57,718 bases of DNA from Mitsuokella jalaludinii DSM 13811 (GTDB lineage Bacteria > Bacillota > Negativicutes > Selenomonadales > Selenomonadaceae), in the NCBI RefSeq assembly GCF_000702905.1, contig NZ_JNKR01000014.1, positions 1 through 57,718 on the forward strand, given 5' to 3'. Shown here in pieces: positions 41,904 through 50,202 of this stretch (position 1 is the stretch's first letter; every line of letters starts with the position of its first letter). The translations under genes and the position numbers were made by a program. The notes below the pieces were generated by a model. The model saw nothing but the letters and a program-made list of their open reading frames with translations. It was not told the origin of the DNA and searched no databases.

Positions 41904-43604
41904 GTGTTTTCCATTAGCAAGCAAGATGTAGAGGCAAATGTGCAGTCGGTGCAGCAGCCTCAGAAGTCCCCGGAAGCGGGGAAGAAGTCCAGTAAGGGAG
42001 AGTCCTTCCTCAAGGGCACGTTCATCCTGACGATTGCCGGCTTTGTCGTCAAGGTCATCGGCTCCCTCAACTGGATCTTCGTATCGCGTATCCTCGGCGG
42101 TGAGGGTATCGGCCTTTACCAGATGGCCTTCCCAATCTATTTCTTCGCGATGACGGTCTCACAGGCCGGCGTGCCGGTGGCCATCTCCATCATCACGGCG
42201 GAGCGCGTGGCGCTCAAGGATATCTATGGCGCCAAGCGCGTCTTCCGCATCTCGATGGGACTGATGCTCGTCACGGGCCTTTTATTCTCCATCCTGACGT
42301 ATTTCGCAGCGGACTGGCTCATCGAGTGGCACTTCATCCGCGATGCGCGCGCGTACCTCTCGATGGTCGTGCTCGCGCCGACGGTATTCTTCGTGACCTT
42401 CCTCGCGGCTTCGCGCGGCTACCTGCAGGGCTGGCAGCGCATGACGCCGACGGCCGTCTCGCAGATTGTGGAGCAGATCTTCCGCGTCATCACGATGATC
42501 CTCCTCGCGCAGCTCTTCCTGCCCTGGGGACTCGAGTACGCTTCGGCCGGCGCTTCGCTCGGCGCACTCGTCGGCGCGGTCACGGGCCTCATCGTGCTCG
42601 TCTACTACCACTGGAAGCTCGACCGCGATATCGAGCGCGACTACGGCCACGACATAAAGCCCTTGCCGGGCACGGAGCACGAGTCCATCCTCAAGATCAT
42701 GCGCCGCATCTTCATGTTGTCGCTGCCAGTCTCGGCGGCGAGCATCATGCTGCCGGTCGTCTCGAACCTCGACCTCATGATTGTGCCGCAGCGTCTCGAG
42801 GTCGCGGGCTACAGCGTCAATGAGGCGACGGAGCTCTTCGGTTACCTGACTGGCATGGCGGTGCCGCTCGTCAATCTCTCGTGCATCATCACGGCTTCGA
42901 TGGCCATGAGCATCGTGCCGGCCATCTCGGAGGCGCGGGCCCTGCGCGACATGAAGCGCGTCTACAATCAGACAGCGGCTTCGGTGCGCATCTCGAACTT
43001 TGTTTGCTTCCCGGCCTTTGTCATCGTCTTCGTGCTCGCGACGCCAATCTCGTCGCTCATCTACAATGCGCCGGGCGCCGGCCCGGCCGTCATGATCTCG
43101 GCCTTCAGCATCGTGCTGCTCGGCCTGCATCAGGTCTCGACAGGCATCCTGCAGGGCCTTGGCCATCCGACCATCCCGATGGTCAACATGATCCTCGCGG
43201 CGGCCGCTAAAGTCATCCTCAACTGGGAACTCACCGCTCTGCCGTGGCTCGGTATCATGGGTGCGGCCTGGGCGACGGCGGCGGACATGGGTGTCGCAGC
43301 CATCATCAACCTGTTCTTCATCTACAAGTTCATCGGTTACCGCATGGAGATTCCGCAGCTCTTGAAAACGCTGTTTGCCGCGGCAGTCATGGCGGTCGCC
43401 GTCTACTTCTTCTATGACTGGACGATGGCCTGGTGGAATATCGGTGCCATCTCGACGTTCGGCGCGGTGTTCTTCGGCTGCTTTGTCTACATCGCGGTCA
43501 TGCTGCTCGTCGGCGGCCTGCTCGAGGATGACCTCGCACGCATGCCGATGATCGGCCGCATCGGCATCCGCATCCTGCGCCGCATCGGCGTATTCAAATC
43601 GTGA
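41904..43604 (+). CDS. SpoVB/MurJ-like polysaccharide flippase (MOP superfamily)
   Basis: Integral membrane protein of about 14 helices, probably flipping a lipid-linked glycan precursor. After a basic, Gln/Lys-rich N-terminal tail (~1-33), the first helices read FLKGTFILTIAGFVVKVIGS and WIFVSRILGGEGIGLYQMAF, typical of the SpoVB group. GYLQGWQRMTPTAVSQIVEQ and VSTGILQGLGHPTIPMVNM are family landmarks. 566 aa from GTG 41904. The start is uncertain: only TAGG is close upstream, and GTG 41940 has GAGG (41931-41934) 5 bases away. It is followed 35 bases later by a lipid kinase gene. The role (peptidoglycan, O-antigen or another glycan) cannot be told. Confidence 0.88.
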   Translation: MFSISKQDVEANVQSVQQPQKSPEAGKKSSKGESFLKGTFILTIAGFVVKVIGSLNWIFVSRILGGEGIGLYQMAFPIYFFAMTVSQAGVPVAISIITAERVALKDIYGAKRVFRISMGLMLVTGLLFSILTYFAADWLIEWHFIRDARAYLSMVVLAPTVFFVTFLAASRGYLQGWQRMTPTAVSQIVEQIFRVITMILLAQLFLPWGLEYASAGASLGALVGAVTGLIVLVYYHWKLDRDIERDYGHDIKPLPGTEHESILKIMRRIFMLSLPVSAASIMLPVVSNLDLMIVPQRLEVAGYSVNEATELFGYLTGMAVPLVNLSCIITASMAMSIVPAISEARALRDMKRVYNQTAASVRISNFVCFPAFVIVFVLATPISSLIYNAPGAGPAVMISAFSIVLLGLHQVSTGILQGLGHPTIPMVNMILAAAAKVILNWELTALPWLGIMGAAWATAADMGVAAIINLFFIYKFIGYRMEIPQLLKTLFAAAVMAVAVYFFYDWTMAWWNIGAISTFGAVFFGCFVYIAVMLLVGGLLEDDLARMPMIGRIGIRILRRIGVFKS

Positions 43605-43639
43605 GAATATCATTTCGGAATAGATAGGGGGAACGCATC

Positions 43640-44518
43640 TTGAAGAAGCTCGTGCTCTTCTACAATCCTGTTTCAGGGCATGCGGCGTTCAAGAATAAGC
43701 TCGACTGGATGGTCGAGGCTTTTCAGCGCCGCGGCATCCTCGTCGTCTTTTACCGCACGCGCAAGGAGGGCAATGAGGCCTTCATCCCGTTCGTGCGCGA
43801 GGTGAATCCTGACGGCCTGCTCGTCGCAGGCGGCGACGGCACGGTCCATGAGATCGTCAACCTCATGATGAGGGGCCATCTCGACTTGCCGCTCGGCATC
43901 ATCGGCAGCGGCACGTCGAATGACTTTGCGACGTATCTCGGCGTCAATGCGGACCTTGAGGCGTACCTCGATACCATCGTCTCGGGCCGCTCGCGCCGCG
44001 TGGACCTCGGTCTCGTGGACGGCACGTACTTCATCAATGTCGCGAGCGGCGGCGCGATGGCCTGCATCGCGCACGAGGTCAATGTGCGCATCAAGAATTC
44101 GCTCGGCAAGATGGCGTACTACCTCAAGGGTATCGGGGATCTGCCGAAGTTCCGCTACTTTCCGCTCAAGATTGAGGCGGATGGGGCGCATTATGAGCTC
44201 GAGACGTTCCTCTTCGTCATCATCAATAGTCCGGTCGTCGGCAGCATGAAGAATGTGGCGCGCGGTGTGGCGGTCGATGACGGCAAGCTCGATCTGCTGT
44301 CAATCGGCAAGTGCAGCATCCCGAAGCTCATGAGCATCACGGCAGACCTCATCGCGGGCAAGCCGGTGTCGGAGCGGGAGAACGTGCTGCATGTGCAGGC
44401 GAAGTCGTTCCACATCGAGTCGGGCATCTCAGTCGAGAGCGACATCGACGGTGAGTGCGGGCCGATGTTGCCGCTGCGCATCGAGACCGTGCCGCGGGCA
44501 GTGGCGATTTACTGCTGA
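43640..44518 (+). CDS. Diacylglycerol-kinase-like lipid kinase (YegS/DgkB group)
   Basis: Phosphorylates a lipid such as diacylglycerol or undecaprenol-type substrates, at the membrane. NAD-kinase-like fold: LVLFYNPVSGHAAFKNKLD at the start, the nucleotide-binding GGDGTVHEIVNLMM (~64-77), IGSGTSNDFATYLG, DLGLVDGTYFINVASGGA, and the C-terminal IESDGE-like VESDIDGECG. 292 aa. The start is TTG, 8 bases after AGGGGG (43626-43631). Likely co-transcribed with the flippase gene; both would act on lipid carriers. A hairpin terminator follows at 44542. Confidence 0.92.
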   Translation: MKKLVLFYNPVSGHAAFKNKLDWMVEAFQRRGILVVFYRTRKEGNEAFIPFVREVNPDGLLVAGGDGTVHEIVNLMMRGHLDLPLGIIGSGTSNDFATYLGVNADLEAYLDTIVSGRSRRVDLGLVDGTYFINVASGGAMACIAHEVNVRIKNSLGKMAYYLKGIGDLPKFRYFPLKIEADGAHYELETFLFVIINSPVVGSMKNVARGVAVDDGKLDLLSIGKCSIPKLMSITADLIAGKPVSERENVLHVQAKSFHIESGISVESDIDGECGPMLPLRIETVPRAVAIYC

Positions 44519-44541
44519 AACACACCTACAACTGCATATAA

Positions 44542-44583
44542 AAAGGCTGCGCATCATGGTTACGATCGATGCGCAGTCTTTTT
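44542..44583. terminator. Bidirectional terminator between the lipid kinase and AAA ATPase genes
   Basis: A 14-bp stem with one wobble (about 44542-44555 with 44568-44581, core CTGCGCATC/GATGCGCAG), A-run on the left and TTTTT on the right. Confidence 0.85.
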
Positions 44584-44640
44584 CAGTATGGAATGGGTGT
44601 GCGTTCCGGCTTCAGCGTTCAGCCGAATGGTACCCCGGTA

Positions 44641-45888
44641 TTATGCATCGTGATCATCGAGCTGGCCGAGGTAGTGGGCGACGAACTGCTGGGCGGTGCG
44701 GCCGCTGCGGCCGCTGTGGGTCATTTCCCAGCGGACGCCTGCGATGCGCAGTTCTTCTGGCGTCAGCTTGATGCCCTCTTTGCGCAGCATGTGGTCGATG
44801 ATGGCGAGGTACTCTTTCTGGTCGGGAGCGTAGTACTGGATGATCAGGCCGAAGCGGTCGGAGAGGGAGATCGTCTCGTTCATGCTGTCGTCGCGGTAGA
44901 CGTCGTCCTGGCTCTCGCTGCGGTCGCGCCAGCTCTCGCGGATAAGGTGGCGGCGGTTGGAGGTAGCGTAAATGAGGACGTTCTCGGGGCGCGATTCGAC
45001 GCCGCCCTCGATGGCGGATTTGAGGTACTTGTACTCGGCATCGGATTCCTCGAAAGAGAGATCGTCGAGGAAGATGATGAAGCGCTTGCTGGCGAAGTAG
45101 CGCAGGGCGTCCATGATGTCGGGCAGGTGGCTGAGCTGGGGCTTGGTGAGCTGTAGGATGCGCAGGCCGCGGCTGTAGTAGACGTTGGCGAGGGCCTTGA
45201 CGGCGGAAGACTTGCCGGTGCCGCGTGCGCCGACGAGCAGGACGTTGTTGGCGGGCTTGCGCTGGACGAAGGCTTCGGTATTGTCAATCAGCTGCTCTTT
45301 CTGGTGCGCGTAGCCGATGATGTCTTCCATCTGCATGGCCTCGAAGTGGCGGATGCCGATGAGGCGCTGGAGCTTCGCATCCCAGCGGAAGGCTTTGAAG
45401 GAGGCGATGTCGCCGTAGCCGAAGCTCTGGTAGTAGCGCAGCAGGGCCTCGGCGAAATTTTCGGCAGTGCGGGCGTTCTTGAGCAGCTCTTCGAGTGCGG
45501 TCGAGGCCTCTGTGTGGAGCGGCACGGTCGGCTTGTAGGCGTCGAGTAGCGTCAGGTCGAGGTAGAGGCTCGCTGGCTCAGTCAGGAAGGGCAGGAGCAG
45601 CGTGAGGTCGTGCAGGAAGGCCTGCTTGAGGCTCGTCCCGACGGGGCTGTCGTGCATCTCGATGGTCTGGGCAGCGAGGTTGGGGTCGTGCACGAGCAGG
45701 TAGATGATGTAGCTGCGCAGCAGGTTGCCGTGCAGGCCGACATCTTCAGCCGTCTCGATGATTTTCGCGGCGCACGGCCCTGTCTGGCGCTTGTCGCCGT
45801 CGAGCACGGCCATCAACGATTGGATGGCCGTGTCATCGAGCAGGCTGCGGCAGATCAGCAGTTTGTGCAGATTCGGGTATTCAGACAT
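44641..45888 (-). CDS. DUF815 AAA+ ATPase
   Basis: ATP-binding protein of unknown role, 415 aa. The N-terminal ~180 residues are helical and unmarked. The DUF815 AAA domain has Walker A GARGTGKSSAVKAL (~220-233), Walker B RFIIFLDDLSFEE, an SRH-like ENVLIYATSNRRHLI, and the sensor region SDRFGLIIQYYAPDQKEYLA. The C-terminal end RSGRTAQQFVAHYLGQL is typical. AGGAGG lies 7 bases before ATG 45888. It has its own promoter (45936-45964) although it follows tmcAL by only 91 bases. Confidence 0.9.
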   Translation of the reverse strand: MSEYPNLHKLLICRSLLDDTAIQSLMAVLDGDKRQTGPCAAKIIETAEDVGLHGNLLRSYIIYLLVHDPNLAAQTIEMHDSPVGTSLKQAFLHDLTLLLPFLTEPASLYLDLTLLDAYKPTVPLHTEASTALEELLKNARTAENFAEALLRYYQSFGYGDIASFKAFRWDAKLQRLIGIRHFEAMQMEDIIGYAHQKEQLIDNTEAFVQRKPANNVLLVGARGTGKSSAVKALANVYYSRGLRILQLTKPQLSHLPDIMDALRYFASKRFIIFLDDLSFEESDAEYKYLKSAIEGGVESRPENVLIYATSNRRHLIRESWRDRSESQDDVYRDDSMNETISLSDRFGLIIQYYAPDQKEYLAIIDHMLRKEGIKLTPEELRIAGVRWEMTHSGRSGRTAQQFVAHYLGQLDDHDA

Positions 45889-45935
45889 GGTAATTCCTCC
45901 TGATAAAATGCATGTGTTAGTGAGATAGTCTCCTC

Positions 45936-45964
45936 ATTATACTCTGTATCGGCATGATTGTAAA
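45936..45964 (-). promoter_or_regulatory. Promoter for the DUF815 gene
   Basis: Minus strand TTTACA (45964-45959), a 17-base spacer, TATAAT (45941-45936). Confidence 0.75.
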
Positions 45965-45979
45965 CATGTAAACTGAGAT

Positions 45980-47251
45980 TCAGGCATGTGAGGCGTTCGT
46001 GAGGAAGTGCGGTGAGCTGGTGAAATCGCTCTGCTTGAGGCTCGCGAGCGGCGCTTCTGCGGGCAAGGCCAGGGCGCGCAGTTCGGTGGCCTTGGTGTCG
46101 AGGGCGAGCATCGCCTGCAGCGGTGTCAGGCAGCCTTCGAGGCGCTGGCGGGAGTTGAGTGCGGCGCTGACCTTGGTGATGAGGGGGAGCGTGCTGCGCT
46201 TCTTGATCTCGTGCAGGAGCTCGCGGCCTGTCTCGTCAAAGGTGAGCACGCGCGCGTATAGAGGGCCTGTCTCATCGGCGGTACGGGCAGCATGCTCCGT
46301 CGAACCGAGCAGCAGATGCGGGATGATGCGGCTGATACGGCTCGCGGGATAGCGGCTGGTGACCATCTTGGCGAGGAGTCCTGCAAGTGAACGGCTCTGT
46401 GCGCTTTTGGCGAGCAGCCGGTTCGCAAGCCCTTCCTGCAGGCCGAAGACCGCCTTGAGTTCGCCTTCCTGCATCGTCAGCAGCCGCGCGAGCAGGGGGG
46501 CAAAGAGACGCTCCGTCGAGGCAATCTCCGCGGGGCACGCCTGACGGATGGCAGCGTACGTCGCCTCGGGCAGGGACTCCTCCAGTGCCGCGAAGTCGGG
46601 CTGCGCTTTTGCGAGCTCTCTGCGGATAGCCGAGGCGCTGGCAAAGTGGCCGAGTGACGGCGCATGGTAGCCCGCGCCGCGCCGCGCGACTAGCAGCGGC
46701 TCGATGCCCGGTGCATAGTGCTGCAGTGCGCGCAGGTACTCGATGGCGAGGATGTTGTTGGGCTGCCGCAGAAGATCTGCCGCAAGGCCACTCTCCTGCG
46801 CTAAGATCGCAGTCAGGGCCTTTGCGTATGAAGCGCCTGCGCGCAGGGCTTCATGGAGCTTTGCCTGCGTCTCTGGTGCGTCGATGGCGCGGGCTGCTGT
46901 CATGAGCGGCGTGAGTTCGGGGCATTCCGCGCCAAAGGAAAGCGTCTCGACACAGCCAAGCCCCTGTAGCAGCCGCACGCCCCCGCGCGCAAAGTCCTGG
47001 GCGCTGCGGCAGGCAAAGAGGAAGGGCAGTTCGAGGACGAGCTGGCAGCCGCCGCGCACGGCGAGGTCCGCGCGTTGCCACTTGTCAAAGATTGCCGCCT
47101 CGCCGCGCTGCGTGAAACTGCCGCTCATCACCGCGATGATAGCCGCATCATCGTCAAAGCGGGAGCGCACGGATTCGCGGATGGCACGGAGCTGATAGGC
47201 GTGGCCCTGATGGAAGGGATTGTATTCGGCGATGATGCCAACGACATGCAT
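45980..47251 (-). CDS. tmcAL: tRNA(Met) cytidine acetate ligase
   Basis: Activates acetate with ATP and forms N4-acetylcytidine at the wobble base of elongator tRNA-Met. The nucleotidyltransferase start is VVGIIAEYNPFHQGHAYQL (HxGH-type motif), followed by AVMSGSFTQRGEAAIFDKWQ, LELPFLFACRSAQDFARGGV, LSFGAECPEL, and later PNNILAIEYLRAL. 423 aa, as in Bacillus YlbM/TmcAL. ATG 47251 is chosen, with AAGGAG 9 bases upstream; a longer in-frame start runs through the structured leader. The C-terminal part is Ala/Leu-rich and variable. Confidence 0.92.
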   Translation of the reverse strand: MHVVGIIAEYNPFHQGHAYQLRAIRESVRSRFDDDAAIIAVMSGSFTQRGEAAIFDKWQRADLAVRGGCQLVLELPFLFACRSAQDFARGGVRLLQGLGCVETLSFGAECPELTPLMTAARAIDAPETQAKLHEALRAGASYAKALTAILAQESGLAADLLRQPNNILAIEYLRALQHYAPGIEPLLVARRGAGYHAPSLGHFASASAIRRELAKAQPDFAALEESLPEATYAAIRQACPAEIASTERLFAPLLARLLTMQEGELKAVFGLQEGLANRLLAKSAQSRSLAGLLAKMVTSRYPASRISRIIPHLLLGSTEHAARTADETGPLYARVLTFDETGRELLHEIKKRSTLPLITKVSAALNSRQRLEGCLTPLQAMLALDTKATELRALALPAEAPLASLKQSDFTSSPHFLTNASHA

Positions 47252-47414
47252 AAGGAAGAGCTCCTTTCGTGTGATAACTAGATACGAATGTATGGCATGT
47301 ACCACGATCGATTCGATGTATGAGGTACTTGCGACAAGGGCCGGAACATATCCCCCCGCTCCCTTGCTGATGCACCGAGCCCCCAAGAATCAGCGGTGGG
47401 AATCATTTATTATA
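47252..47414 (-). promoter_or_regulatory. Structured leader of tmcAL with possible pseudoknot
   Basis: Minus-strand TATAAT (47414-47409) starts a leader of about 150 bases. CACCG (98-94 of the 473xx numbering, 47398-47394) can pair with CGGTG (47377-47373). GCTGAT (47394-47389) can pair with ATCAGC (47371-47366), giving interleaved stems like an H-type pseudoknot. A second stem AAGGG/CCCTT follows closer to the gene. No known riboswitch consensus was recognised. The rest of the 354-base gap (47415-47605) holds the mnmA promoter. Confidence 0.35.
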
Positions 47415-47474
47415 CAGACGTTTGCTGGATTCTTTATCTAGTCTAGCAGAAGCCCCCTTCCGCGTCCAATCTGT

Positions 47475-47503
47475 TTGGGCTTTTCCTGCGGATATGGTAT
47501 ACT
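47475..47503 (+). promoter_or_regulatory. Promoter for mnmA
   Basis: TTGGGC (47475-47480), a 17-base spacer and TATACT (47498-47503) preceded by TGG (extended -10). Confidence 0.6.
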
Positions 47504-47605
47504 AGGATATACGGGCAGTCATCGGGCTGTCTTTTTCATAGAAGGGAATCGGCTTGACCGATGTGTATAGATACGAAAGAAGAGAAGAAAGGATATGATA
47601 ACAGA

Positions 47606-48706
47606 ATGACGAAAAAGAAGGTAGTCGTCGCGATGAGCGGCGGTGTGGACAGCTCGCTTACGGCGGCGCTGCTCAAGGAGCAGGGCTATGAGGCCATCGG
47701 TGTGACGATGCGCCTGTCGGAGGAGAGCCGTGATTTTGATGAGAATGACCGCGGCTGCTGCAGTCTCAGCAGTGTTGACGACGCGCGCCGCGTGGCGGAG
47801 ATCATCGGCATCCCGCACTATGTCATGAATTTCAAGGAGATGTTCCAGGAGAAGGTTATCGACTACTTCCTGGCGGACTACGCGAAGGGATGGACGCCGA
47901 ATCCTTGCATCGCCTGCAACCGCTATGTCAAGTTCGAAGGCCTCCTGCAGAAGGCGATGGAGCTCGGCGCGGAATACGTTGCGACGGGGCACTATGCGCG
48001 CATCGGGCAGGATGAGACGGGCCGCTATGTGCTCAAGAAGGGCATCGACACACACAAGGACCAGTCGTACGCGCTCTACCACCTCAACCAGCAGTCGCTT
48101 GCGCACTTCCTGATGCCGCTCGGCGACTACACGAAGGTGGAGACGCGCGAGCTGGCGGAGCGCTACAAGCTGCCCGTCGCCCACAAGCCGGACAGCCAGG
48201 AGATCTGCTTTGTGCCGCATGATGACTACAAGGCATACCTGCGCGCGAAGAACCCCGCCTGCCTGCATCCGGGCGACATCGTCGACACGGAAGGCCATGT
48301 ACTCGGCCATCACGAGGGCGTGCCGCTCTACACGATCGGCCAGCGCAAGGGACTCGGCATCGCGCATCCGGAGCCGCTCTACGTCGTGAACCTCGACATG
48401 GCGCACGACCGCGTCATCGTCGGCGGAGCAAAGGATGTCTATGCGGACGGCCTCATAGCGGGCGACCTTAACTGGATTGCCATCGATGCACTCGAGGCGC
48501 CCATCGCGGTCACGGCCAAGGTACGCTACGGCCGTCGCGAAGGCCGCGCGCATGTCGAGCCGCTTGTGGGTGGCAAAGTGAAGGTTCGCTTTGAAGAGCC
48601 GCAGCGCGCGGTGACGCCGGGGCAATCGGTCGTCTTCTACGACGGCGATACGGTCGTTGGCGGCGGCATCATCGAGAAGGCACTGCGGAAGGGGGAAGAG
48701 GTATGA
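47606..48706 (+). CDS. mnmA: tRNA 2-thiouridine synthase MnmA
   Basis: Thiolates U34 of tRNA-Lys, -Glu and -Gln. The ATP pyrophosphatase loop is AMSGGVDSSLTAALL (residues ~9-23); the first catalytic Cys is in TPNPCIACNRYVKF and the second in DSQEICFVPHDDY. ATGHYARI, KDQSYALYHL and YTIGQRKGLGI are family landmarks, and the C-terminal barrel ends FYDGDTVVGGGIIEKAL. 366 aa. The preferred ATG is 47606, with a weak AAGGA 12 bases upstream; the in-frame GTG at 47561 has no site. The stop overlaps the ATG of the NYN gene. Confidence 0.97.
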   Translation: MTKKKVVVAMSGGVDSSLTAALLKEQGYEAIGVTMRLSEESRDFDENDRGCCSLSSVDDARRVAEIIGIPHYVMNFKEMFQEKVIDYFLADYAKGWTPNPCIACNRYVKFEGLLQKAMELGAEYVATGHYARIGQDETGRYVLKKGIDTHKDQSYALYHLNQQSLAHFLMPLGDYTKVETRELAERYKLPVAHKPDSQEICFVPHDDYKAYLRAKNPACLHPGDIVDTEGHVLGHHEGVPLYTIGQRKGLGIAHPEPLYVVNLDMAHDRVIVGGAKDVYADGLIAGDLNWIAIDALEAPIAVTAKVRYGRREGRAHVEPLVGGKVKVRFEEPQRAVTPGQSVVFYDGDTVVGGGIIEKALRKGEEV

Positions 48707-49713
48707 CACTGGAATCCAGCAATACGACGGTCGGCATCCTCTACGACATTGAGAATGCGCCGTTTGAGATGCTCAACTACACACTCGGTAAGGCGCGCCG
48801 ATTCCAGCCGTGCCGCACGATCGTGATTTCGGATTGGGAGGAGCGCCCCGAACAGAAGCGCTGGGAGAAGCTCCTGCGCCGTCCGGGCTTCACGTTCCGC
48901 CAGATCAGCAGGACCTTCCTCGGCAAGAACTCGCTGGACTCGGCCCTCTACGATTCGGCAAAACTGCTCTACGAAGAGGGCGTGCGCCGCTACTTCATCA
49001 TCACGACGGACTCGGATTTCGTGCGCATCGCGCAGATGCTCAACTCGAAGGAGAAGTCCTATATCATCGGTGTTGGCACGAAGCAGGCCAGTGAGACATT
49101 GCGCAATGCCTACGATGAATTCATCGTGTATCCAGCGGAGGAGAAAGAGACTGTGAGAAAGAAACACGCGCGCAAGGGCGCAGAGGCGGGCGAGAAGGCT
49201 GAAGTGGCTCTCGAGCAGACTGATACCAAGAAAGCCGAGCCGAAAAAGGATGCCAAGTCCAAGAAGGCCAAGGCAAATAAAGCCGAGAAGAACGAGAAGG
49301 AAAAAGCGGTGAAAGCCGAGAAGCAGGAAAAAGCGGCCAAGGCCGCAAAAGCTGCAAAAGAAACGAAGAATACAAAAGAGGTAAAAGAAGCAAAGGAGGC
49401 AAAGCCTGCCAAGGCTGCAAAGCAGGTGAAAGCCGCAAAACCGGCTAAGAATGCGAAGCCGGGCAAAGCGGTGAAAGCCGAGAGCGCCGAGAAAGCAGAG
49501 CAGGCCAATCATCAGGAAGCTGCGACTGCACCGGTGCCATCCCCTGCGGTCCAGCATGAGCACAAGAGCAAGGCGGCCGCACTGCCGGAAGGCACGTTTG
49601 TCGTGCGCCTGCCGAAGACGCTTCGCAAGCAGCTCGAAGCGCGCATGCAGGAAGAGGAAGTCACGATGGATGAACTCATCACGTATCTTTTGACGCGCGG
49701 TCTCTCCCGATGA
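48703..49713 (+). CDS. NYN nuclease with Lys/Ala-rich linker and RHH-like C-terminus
   Basis: Three-part protein of 336 aa. Residues ~8-148 are a NYN/PIN-like domain: VGILYDIENAPFEMLNYTLG with acidic Asp-Glu-Asn, DSALYDSAKLLYEEGVRRYF and TTDSDFVRIAQML, giving the usual acidic metal site. Residues ~150-270 are low complexity, dominated by Lys, Ala and Glu in heptad-like KA repeats, like histone H1 tails. The last ~45 residues (GTFVVRLPKTLRKQLEARMQ, then EVTMDELITYLLTRGL) look like a ribbon-helix-helix DNA-binding domain. The start overlaps the mnmA stop (ATGA). A predicted RNase on a DNA-binding tail is unusual. The target is unknown; its neighbour suggests a link to tRNA. Confidence 0.82.
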   Translation: MTLESSNTTVGILYDIENAPFEMLNYTLGKARRFQPCRTIVISDWEERPEQKRWEKLLRRPGFTFRQISRTFLGKNSLDSALYDSAKLLYEEGVRRYFIITTDSDFVRIAQMLNSKEKSYIIGVGTKQASETLRNAYDEFIVYPAEEKETVRKKHARKGAEAGEKAEVALEQTDTKKAEPKKDAKSKKAKANKAEKNEKEKAVKAEKQEKAAKAAKAAKETKNTKEVKEAKEAKPAKAAKQVKAAKPAKNAKPGKAVKAESAEKAEQANHQEAATAPVPSPAVQHEHKSKAAALPEGTFVVRLPKTLRKQLEARMQEEEVTMDELITYLLTRGLSR

Positions 49714-49758
49714 TAGCGATGACAGATGGACAATGATTGATGGAAAGGATATATACAA

Positions 49759-50202
49759 ATGAAACGAGAAGAACTGGTCCTGTTCTACCAATTCCGTGAT
49801 GACGAGAAGCTCGCGCTCGCACAGAAGACGCTGCACCGCCTCGGCATACACACAAAAGTGCTGCCGGAAGAGGCGTGGCGCGAGAAGATCGGCTATTTGC
49901 TGGGCCTCAAGGGCTTCCGCGCGGCCAATCCAGAGGATTACGAAGGCGACCCGTTCGTCTTCCCGCATGAGGTCATGGTCCTGCAGCACATCCGCAACAA
50001 GCGCCTCGACGCCGTTCTCAAGGCCCTTAAGGACGCCGGTGTGCCGCAGGTCCACTACAAGTCGGTCGTCACGCCGTTCAACACGCTCTGGACACTGCGC
50101 CGCCTTTGCGAGACGATGCAGAAGGAGCATGCGGCGATGATCGAGATGGAAGAAGTGAAGGAAAAGAAGAAGCAGGAGGCTGCAGGCGACGGCGATGAAT
50201 GA
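49759..50202 (+). CDS. DUF3783 protein
   Basis: Unknown function, 147 aa, soluble. It begins MKREELVLFYQFRDDEKLAL and has the DUF3783-like core VMVLQHIRNKRLDAVLKALK, then DAGVPQVHYKSVVTPFNTLW, and a charged helical C-terminus with many Glu and Lys. GGAAAGG at 49742-49748 lies 10 bases upstream of the start. It is 45 bases after the NYN gene and overlaps the next gene by 8 bases, so the group mnmA-NYN-DUF3783-coiled-coil gene looks like one operon. Confidence 0.8.
   Translation: MKREELVLFYQFRDDEKLALAQKTLHRLGIHTKVLPEEAWREKIGYLLGLKGFRAANPEDYEGDPFVFPHEVMVLQHIRNKRLDAVLKALKDAGVPQVHYKSVVTPFNTLWTLRRLCETMQKEHAAMIEMEEVKEKKKQEAAGDGDE

Noticed and set aside
42282-43613. A 443-codon minus-strand frame opposite the flippase gene
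   Set aside because: Extremely Arg/Asp/His-rich with no hydrophobic core; complement of the membrane protein's codons.
49140-49520. Tandem DNA repeat in the Lys/Ala-rich region
   Set aside because: The protein is repetitive but the codons vary, with no fixed DNA unit, so it is compositional bias rather than a DNA repeat array.
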